Part shown: piece after piece, positions 1-3,761 of the stretch
How positions within the stretch are numbered: the first letter of the stretch is position 1
How the letters are laid out: the number at the start of each line of letters is the position of its first letter
Origin: Oscillospiraceae bacterium
GTDB taxonomy: Bacteria; Bacillota; Clostridia; Oscillospirales; Ruminococcaceae
Assembly (NCBI GenBank): GCA_900768735.1
Contig: CAAGDZ010000088.1
Coordinates: 1-6,189 of the forward strand
Direction of reading: 5' to 3'
DNA length: 6,189 bases
The notes under the pieces: model-generated
Database searches by the model: none
What the model was told of the DNA's origin: nothing
Seen by the model: the letters and a program-made list of their open reading frames with translations, nothing else
Position numbers and translations under genes: made by a program

Positions 1-124
1 GTGCCGTCCAGATATTTTCGATACTGGTGGTGTCGCCCGACGATGTAAGTATACTCTCGCTACAGCCTGTAAAAGCCATGGTTATCGCAAGTGCGGCAGA
101 TGCCATTGCTAAAATCTTCTTCAT
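1..124 (-). CDS. N-terminus of an unidentified lipoprotein (partial, runs off left edge)
   Basis: Reading the minus strand from ATG at 124-122 gives 41 complete codons with no stop before the window edge. The protein begins MKKILAMASAALAITMAFTG and Cys21 follows: two lysines, a hydrophobic stretch, then a lipobox-like F-T-G-C, followed by a polar Ser/Thr-rich stretch (SESILTSSGDTTS). This is a classic type II signal peptide, so the product should be lipidated on Cys21 and anchored outside the cytoplasmic membrane. A GGAGG ribosome binding site lies at 141-137, 12 nt before the ATG, which fixes the start. The mature part visible (about 20 residues, ending SIENIWTA) is too short to name a family. 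It is divergent from the BMP-type lipoprotein at 416 and may share regulation with it. A substrate-binding protein or a surface enzyme would both fit. Confidence 0.85.
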   Translation of the reverse strand, partial: MKKILAMASAALAITMAFTGCSESILTSSGDTTSIENIWTA

Positions 125-144
125 TTGTTTTCTTATCCTCCGTT

Positions 145-170
145 ATACATAGCAGGGAAGCCCTGTGTAT
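145..170 (-). promoter_or_regulatory. Leader hairpin just upstream of the lipoprotein ribosome binding site
   Basis: On the minus strand the sequence folds as ATACA-CAGGG, loop CTT, CCCTG, bulge CTA, TGTAT, giving two perfect 5-bp helices separated by a 3-nt bulge on one side. The hairpin ends 3 nt before the GGAGG at 141-137, so it could influence translation initiation or mRNA stability. No T-run follows, so it is not an ordinary intrinsic terminator. The structure is seen in the sequence; a regulatory role is inference. Confidence 0.45.
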
Positions 171-232
171 TTTTATGATTTTAAGCCGGTCTGTTTTGTT
201 GATTTTGCATAACGTCCGACTATGACTATATA

Positions 233-260
233 AGTATATCACAAAATTTCAAAAAATCAA
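233..260 (-). promoter_or_regulatory. Promoter for the leftward lipoprotein gene
   Basis: The minus strand shows TTGATT (260-255) as -35, a 16-bp spacer, and TATACT (238-233) as -10. TGA directly before it makes an extended -10 (TGATATACT). Transcription would begin near 226 and give a leader of about 100 nt before the ATG at 124. The -10 region is almost identical to that of the divergent promoter at 302-310. Confidence 0.6.
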
Positions 261-282
261 AACTTTTTTTATAAAAATCAGG

Positions 283-310
283 TGTTTTTTTTGTGAAAAT
301 GTGTTATACT
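283..310 (+). promoter_or_regulatory. Extended -10 promoter for the BMP-type lipoprotein gene
   Basis: TATACT at 305-310 is preceded by TG-T (302-304), forming an extended -10 element. The expected -35 position (about 283-288, TGTTTT) is a poor match, as is common when an extended -10 is present. The region upstream is very A/T-rich. Predicted start is near 317, leaving a leader of about 100 nt before the ATG at 416. Confidence 0.55.
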
Positions 311-338
311 AATATAAACTATGTAAATTTACCCCGAT

Positions 339-369
339 TGCGGTGTCTGTATATACGTCAGATACCGCA
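339..369 (+). promoter_or_regulatory. Leader hairpin upstream of the BMP-type lipoprotein
   Basis: TGCGGTGTCTG (339-349) pairs with CAGATACCGCA (359-369) over 11 positions with one G-U pair, closing a 9-nt loop (TATATACGT). There is no following T-run, so it is not a simple terminator. An alternative pairing of ACGTC (355-359) with GACGT (370-374) would compete with the base of the 3' arm. I do not recognise a known riboswitch class. A regulatory or mRNA-stabilising role is inference. Confidence 0.45.
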
Positions 370-415
370 GACGTGCCGAAAATAAAAGCTGTAAAATGAA
401 AGGGACGGTCAGAAC

Positions 416-1594
416 ATGAAGCTTTCAAAATACATAAAAATAATCGCGCTTATTCTCAGCTGTATTATGCTGCTGTGCGCCTGCTCGGGCGAGGGCGAAA
501 GCTCGTCTGAGGCTTCTTCGCTAGCCGGTACCGAGGAAAACGAGGGACAGGCAAAGGTAGGCTATATATATAACGATGTCGTTTCACGCGACAATATGAC
601 CTATATGTTTGAAAAGACGCGCCGCGATATACAAACCGCGCTTGAAATAGAGACCTGCTATGTTGACAATATACCCGTTTCACAGTTTGAAAACGCGGTA
701 AAGGCGCTGAAAAACGAGGGCTGCAACATTATCGTGTCGGCATCAAACGCATTCGCGAACTCGGCGTACAGCTACGCAAAGAAGGATAAGGATATATACA
801 TTATGAGCTATGGCGGGTCAGCGTCGCTGTCAAACCTCACCTGCTTCTATCCTAAAATATATCAGCCCGCATTTATATGCGGAACGGCGGCGGCATGGAA
901 TTCCTCGGCACATAAAATAGGCGTTGTCTGCGACGATACGATGTTCGGTTCATATTCGGTAATAAACGCCTTTGTGCTCGGCGTGGAGCAGATTTACAAA
1001 ATCGATGAAACCGATGTAAAGGTTGCGTTCGCAAACACGAACAGCGAAACCACGGCGGCGGTTGACGACCTTGTCGCACAGGGCTGTGATGTGATTTTCT
1101 CCTATCAGTCGCACGACTACGCGATGTACTATTGTGATTCGATTGGTATAAAGTCGATAGGCTTTACCTCTGATGTTGAGTATTCAGCAGAAAAGCGCGG
1201 TCTTATGGGCTTTTATCTCAACTGGGCCACTGCGCTTACGGACGCCGTTCGCACCTGTATATACGACAACTTCACAGCCGAGGTGTTTATCGGCGGCATA
1301 AATGAGGCATTTGTAAAAATCACTCCGTACAGCGCCAACTGCAAAACCGAAACCAGCACAATCTGCGACACACTTTATGAGTATGTTAAAAAGGGAAATG
1401 CCAAGATATTTGTCGGCGAGCTGAGAGATAAGGACGGACTTGCGCGGCTCGGCACGGGCACGGTGCTTACACATGACCGCATAATAGATATGGATTATCT
1501 GGTTTACGGCGTGACTTATATCAATAACTATATAACGCCTATTGAGACGCCGGTTATTCCGGATTATGCGGTAAAATCGGAGTTTATTGATTAA
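416..1594 (+). CDS. BMP (PnrA/Med-like) family substrate-binding lipoprotein
   Basis: The 392-residue product looks like a Bmp-family (PnrA-like) extracellular binding protein. Known members bind purine nucleosides or related ligands and deliver them to an ABC importer. Residues 1-22 form a lipoprotein signal ending in L-C-A-C, with Cys23 as the lipidation site, followed by a Ser/Glu-rich tether to about residue 45. The periplasmic-binding-like fold then starts with KVGYIYNDVVSRDN (47-60), has a Y-Q-P-A-F-I-C-G-T-A-A-A segment followed by HKIGVV (149-171), a CDVIF strand (224-228), and the family's C-terminal pattern IFVGELRDKDG (331-341) and MDYLVYGV (359-366). The start is supported by AAGGGA at 400-405, 10 nt upstream. 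No ATPase or permease genes accompany it and a terminator follows at once, so it appears to be an orphan binding protein or sensor. Ligand identity cannot be read from the sequence. Confidence 0.85.
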   Translation: MKLSKYIKIIALILSCIMLLCACSGEGESSSEASSLAGTEENEGQAKVGYIYNDVVSRDNMTYMFEKTRRDIQTALEIETCYVDNIPVSQFENAVKALKNEGCNIIVSASNAFANSAYSYAKKDKDIYIMSYGGSASLSNLTCFYPKIYQPAFICGTAAAWNSSAHKIGVVCDDTMFGSYSVINAFVLGVEQIYKIDETDVKVAFANTNSETTAAVDDLVAQGCDVIFSYQSHDYAMYYCDSIGIKSIGFTSDVEYSAEKRGLMGFYLNWATALTDAVRTCIYDNFTAEVFIGGINEAFVKITPYSANCKTETSTICDTLYEYVKKGNAKIFVGELRDKDGLARLGTGTVLTHDRIIDMDYLVYGVTYINNYITPIETPVIPDYAVKSEFID

Positions 1595-1617
1595 GCCGGA
1601 ATCCGGTCGGATATTTT

Positions 1618-1670
1618 CGGTGGTATACCATGCGTAATTTACGCACGATATACCACCGTTGTTTTATTAT
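1618..1670 (+). terminator. Intrinsic terminator of the BMP-type lipoprotein gene
   Basis: CGGTGGTATA (1618-1627) pairs perfectly with TATACCACCG (1649-1658). Inside it a second helix, TGCGTA (1631-1636) with TACGCA (1640-1645), closes an ATT loop, with a 3x3 internal loop between the helices. The T-rich tract TTGTTTTATTAT follows directly. It begins 24 nt after the stop codon at 1594, so transcription should end here. Confidence 0.85.
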
Positions 1671-1676
1671 GTGGGT

Positions 1677-1892
1677 CGGCTCGCCTAAGCGCACATTCCG
1701 TTTTTTACAAATGTTAAGCCCCGCCGCGGAAACAAACCCTCGCATATTTCTATGCTGTCGCGCAGCGGAACCGGGGAGGCGGCTCGCCTAAGCGCACATT
1801 TCGTTTTTTACAAATGTTAAGCCCCGCCGCGCAAACAAACCCTCGCATATTTCTATGCTGTCGCGCGGCGGAACCGGGGAGGCGGCTCGCCT
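1677..1892. repeat. 103-bp palindromic sequence in tandem (two copies plus 10 bp)
   Basis: Copy 1 is 1677-1779, copy 2 is 1780-1882, and a third start (CGGCTCGCCT) is at 1883-1892. The two copies differ at only three sites: C1698/T1801, G1729/C1832 and A1764/G1867. Each unit is rich in inverted repeats. AGGCG-GCT-CGCCT spans the unit junction (1777-1789). ACATTT/AAATGT flanks a T-rich loop in copy 2. GCATA-TTTC-TATGC (1742-1755) sits inside a larger GC stem, which in copy 2 is a perfect 9 bp: CCGCCGCGC (1824-1832) with GCGCGGCGG (1863-1871). No credible reading frame lies in it. It fills the gap between the terminator and the bioY promoter. It resembles a dispersed intergenic palindromic element of the REP/MITE-like kind, but dispersal cannot be tested from this window. 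Confidence 0.9.
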
Positions 1893-1893
1893 C

Positions 1894-1926
1894 ATTGTCA
1901 CCTAAATTTTGATTTTGGTTGACATT
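1894..1926. promoter_or_regulatory. Candidate BirA operator (biotin repressor site) upstream of bioY
   Basis: ATTGTCACC (1894-1902) and GTTGACATT (1918-1926) are separated by 15 bp. Against the Firmicutes BirA pattern wTTGTTAAC-N14..16-GTTAACAAw, each half matches 7 of 9 positions with the right spacing and orientation. The right half covers the -35 box TTGACA, so bound biotinyl-AMP-BirA would block RNA polymerase. The half-sites are degenerate. The location before a biotin transporter gene is the main added support. Confidence 0.5.
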
Positions 1927-1947
1927 GACGTTTTGTTGTGGTATTCT
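1919..1947 (+). promoter_or_regulatory. Promoter of bioY
   Basis: A perfect -35 TTGACA (1919-1924), a 17-bp spacer and a -10 TATTCT (1942-1947, one mismatch to TATAAT) form a near-consensus housekeeping promoter. The transcript would start around 1954 and leave a leader of about 27 nt before the ATG at 1981. That rules out translation starts upstream of this point. Confidence 0.75.
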
Positions 1948-1980
1948 TTAGCGGTAGAAAAAATTAAAGGAATGGTGACA

Positions 1981-2550
1981 ATGACAAAACAAAAAACACT
2001 AAACATCGTACTGTGCGCGCTGTTTGCGGCAATCGTGGCTATCCTTTCACAGATAGCGATACCCATGCCGACCGGCGTACCGGTAACCCTGCAAACCTTT
2101 GCTGTAGCTTTATGCGGCTATTTTCTGTACACCTTAAAGGGTACAATCTCAATCGCCGTGTACATAGCTATCGGTGCGGTAGGCGCGCCCGTATTTTCGG
2201 GCTTTAAGGGTGGCTTTGCCTCGCTTATCGGTCCTACAGGCGGATTTATCTTCGGATTTCTGGCGATGGCGGCGCTCTGCGGAATTTCATTTAAAAAAGC
2301 TCCGCTTAAATTTCAGATTCCCCTGCGTATAGCTTTCGGTCTGCTCGGACTTGCGGCTTGCCATATCTGCGGCTTTGTGCAATATGCGCTGGTAGCAGGG
2401 AAGGATCTGCTGACAAGCTTTTTACTGGTATCCGCTCCGTATCTCATTAAGGATATAGTAAGCGTTGTGCTGGCATATTTTGCGGCGCTGGCGATTTCAA
2501 GACCGCTTAAAAGGTTTTTACCCGCGCAGAGCGCAAAACAGGCTGACTGA
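1981..2550 (+). CDS. bioY: BioY: biotin-binding S component of an ECF transporter
   Basis: The 189-residue, highly hydrophobic product matches BioY, the membrane S component that captures biotin and works with the energy-coupling module (EcfT plus two EcfA ATPases) or sometimes alone. Family hallmarks are PVTLQTFAVAL at residues 34-44, GAPVFSGFKGG followed by LIGPTGGFIFGF at 68-93, and the late segment with Asp158 (PYLIKDIV). About six membrane segments are visible, and the length is normal for the family. The start at 1981 is chosen because AAAGGA at 1966-1971 lies 9 nt upstream. In-frame TTG at 1909 and ATG at 1972 have no usable ribosome site, and the former lies before the promoter. The gene is monocistronic, flanked by its own promoter and a terminator. 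The candidate BirA site suggests repression by biotin. The ECF module genes are not in the window and are usually shared and distant. Confidence 0.93.
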   Translation: MTKQKTLNIVLCALFAAIVAILSQIAIPMPTGVPVTLQTFAVALCGYFLYTLKGTISIAVYIAIGAVGAPVFSGFKGGFASLIGPTGGFIFGFLAMAALCGISFKKAPLKFQIPLRIAFGLLGLAACHICGFVQYALVAGKDLLTSFLLVSAPYLIKDIVSVVLAYFAALAISRPLKRFLPAQSAKQAD

Positions 2551-2575
2551 AAATTGAATAACGCCTAACAAAAGC

Positions 2576-2607
2576 CGAGCCGTATCTCCTCTGCGAGATA
2601 CGGCTCG
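2576..2607. terminator. Bidirectional terminator between bioY and the leftward operon
   Basis: A 13-bp perfect stem, CGAGCCGTATCTC (2576-2588) with GAGATACGGCTCG (2595-2607), closes a 6-nt loop. Rightward, a T-rich stretch with six Ts in a row (2619-2632 region) follows a short way downstream. On the opposite strand GGCTTTTGTT follows the stem directly. It lies 25 nt after the bioY stop and 7 nt after the convergent gene's stop at 2615, so one hairpin probably serves both genes. Confidence 0.8.
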
Positions 2608-2614
2608 CTTCATA

Positions 2615-3748
2615 TTATTTTTTAAATAATTTTGTTTTCAGCAGCAGGGCTGTTATCAATGCCTGTAAAGGTACGGTCAGTATCACGCCGAGCGTTCCGC
2701 AAAGGCCGCACACTAGCTCTATTATAATAGAGTTATACCCCATAATCTGCAAATACGGCATTTCGTATGAATAAATAGTCAGCAGCACTCCGGTCGCCGA
2801 GCCGGTATATGCCAGTATAAGCGTGTTTGACATCGTGCCCATCATATCATGGCCGACACGCATACCCGAGGCAAACAGCTCTTTTGATGTAAGAGAGGGC
2901 GCTTTGTCATATATTTCCTTCATAGCCGCGACAACCGACACGCTTACATCCATAACCGCGCCGAGCGAGGAGATGAGTATACCGGCATACATGATGCCCG
3001 ATACATCGATTCCCACATTGTCCGATATATACACCATAGATTCGACATCACTCATGTTGAACCCGCTCAGATTTGACGCCGCACCCGCGATAAGCGCCGC
3101 AAGTCCGGATATAGTCACGCCGCCCGCTGTGCCTATTATCGCACAGAGCGTTTTCGCCGACCAGCCGTTTATAATGTATATCGAGCCGATAAGGATAACG
3201 ACCGCGGAGAGGATAGCCGCGAGTATACCGTTTGTCCCGATATAAATAAGCGGTATGTACATACAGATTATACATACAAATGTAAAAATAAGCGCGTATA
3301 GCGCCGCCGCGCCCTTTTTGCCGCCTATCAGTATCAGCGAAAGCGCAAAAATTCCAATCAGGATATATACCATGCCGGTTCTGTCGTAATTATAAACCGA
3401 GCCGGTCAGCACCCCGCTTTGGTCATACTCGACCAGAGCTATTATTTTTGTGCCGGGATAGCACAGCGCTCCCCTCTGATATGAATTTGAATTTACAAGC
3501 GTGCATTGCTCGCCCGCATACTTTCCGTCCGTGATAGTCACAAGCACCCTTTGCGTGCCCGCAAACGCCTGTGATGAGGAGTTGTCCTCGAGCACCTCGT
3601 CTACGGTTGCTCTTGCGTATTCGGCGCGGTTTTGCGCGCCTATCGGCTTTATGCTTATAAACGAAGCTCCGATGATGATGCAAAGGAGCACCATCATCGG
3701 AAGAATCATTCTCAGCAGCCGTTTTAGTATATCTTTTTTCAGCCGCAT
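2615..3748 (-). CDS. YibE/F family polytopic membrane protein
   Basis: The 377-residue product has the YibE/F layout. A membrane segment at about 11-33 is followed by an external beta-rich region (about 40-122) and then roughly seven more hydrophobic segments from 126 to the end. Conserved family blocks are present: GAVMDVSVSVVAAMKEI at 263-279 and GHDMMGTMSNTLILAYTG at 299-316. The molecular function of this family is not established, although transport has been proposed. The start ATG (3748-3746) is preceded by AAGGAA (3763-3758) at 9 nt. This ribosome site overlaps the TAA stop of the upstream phosphoesterase gene, and only 13 bases separate the two genes, which indicates cotranscription and possible translational coupling. 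It is the last gene of the operon and ends 7 nt before the shared terminator. Residues in membrane segments include Gly/Ser-rich packing motifs and no obvious nucleotide-binding site. Confidence 0.88.
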   Translation of the reverse strand: MRLKKDILKRLLRMILPMMVLLCIIIGASFISIKPIGAQNRAEYARATVDEVLEDNSSSQAFAGTQRVLVTITDGKYAGEQCTLVNSNSYQRGALCYPGTKIIALVEYDQSGVLTGSVYNYDRTGMVYILIGIFALSLILIGGKKGAAALYALIFTFVCIICMYIPLIYIGTNGILAAILSAVVILIGSIYIINGWSAKTLCAIIGTAGGVTISGLAALIAGAASNLSGFNMSDVESMVYISDNVGIDVSGIMYAGILISSLGAVMDVSVSVVAAMKEIYDKAPSLTSKELFASGMRVGHDMMGTMSNTLILAYTGSATGVLLTIYSYEMPYLQIMGYNSIIIELVCGLCGTLGVILTVPLQALITALLLKTKLFKK

Positions 3749-3761
3749 ATTCTATTGTTCC

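Noticed and set aside
60..242. Minus-strand open frame of 60 codons overlapping the lipoprotein start
   Set aside because: It is out of frame with the lipoprotein signal peptide, crosses that gene's promoter and leader, and has no family features.
339..374. Transcription attenuator or H-type pseudoknot in the leader of the BMP gene
   Set aside because: No T-run follows the stem. For a pseudoknot using ACGT 355-358 with 371-374, one linking base is too short to span the 11-bp stem, so only a competing fold is plausible.
1184..1474. Minus-strand open frame of 96 codons inside the BMP gene
   Set aside because: It is antisense to a well-supported binding-protein gene and has no ribosome site or recognisable family.
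1677..1892. CRISPR array
   Set aside because: The units are 103 bp, directly abutting and nearly identical along their full length, with no short repeat and variable spacer pattern and no cas genes.
1909..1980. Longer bioY beginning at TTG 1909 or ATG 1972
   Set aside because: TTG 1909 lies upstream of the -35/-10 promoter, and ATG 1972 overlaps the ribosome binding site. The start at 1981 has AAAGGA at proper spacing and gives the usual BioY N-terminus.
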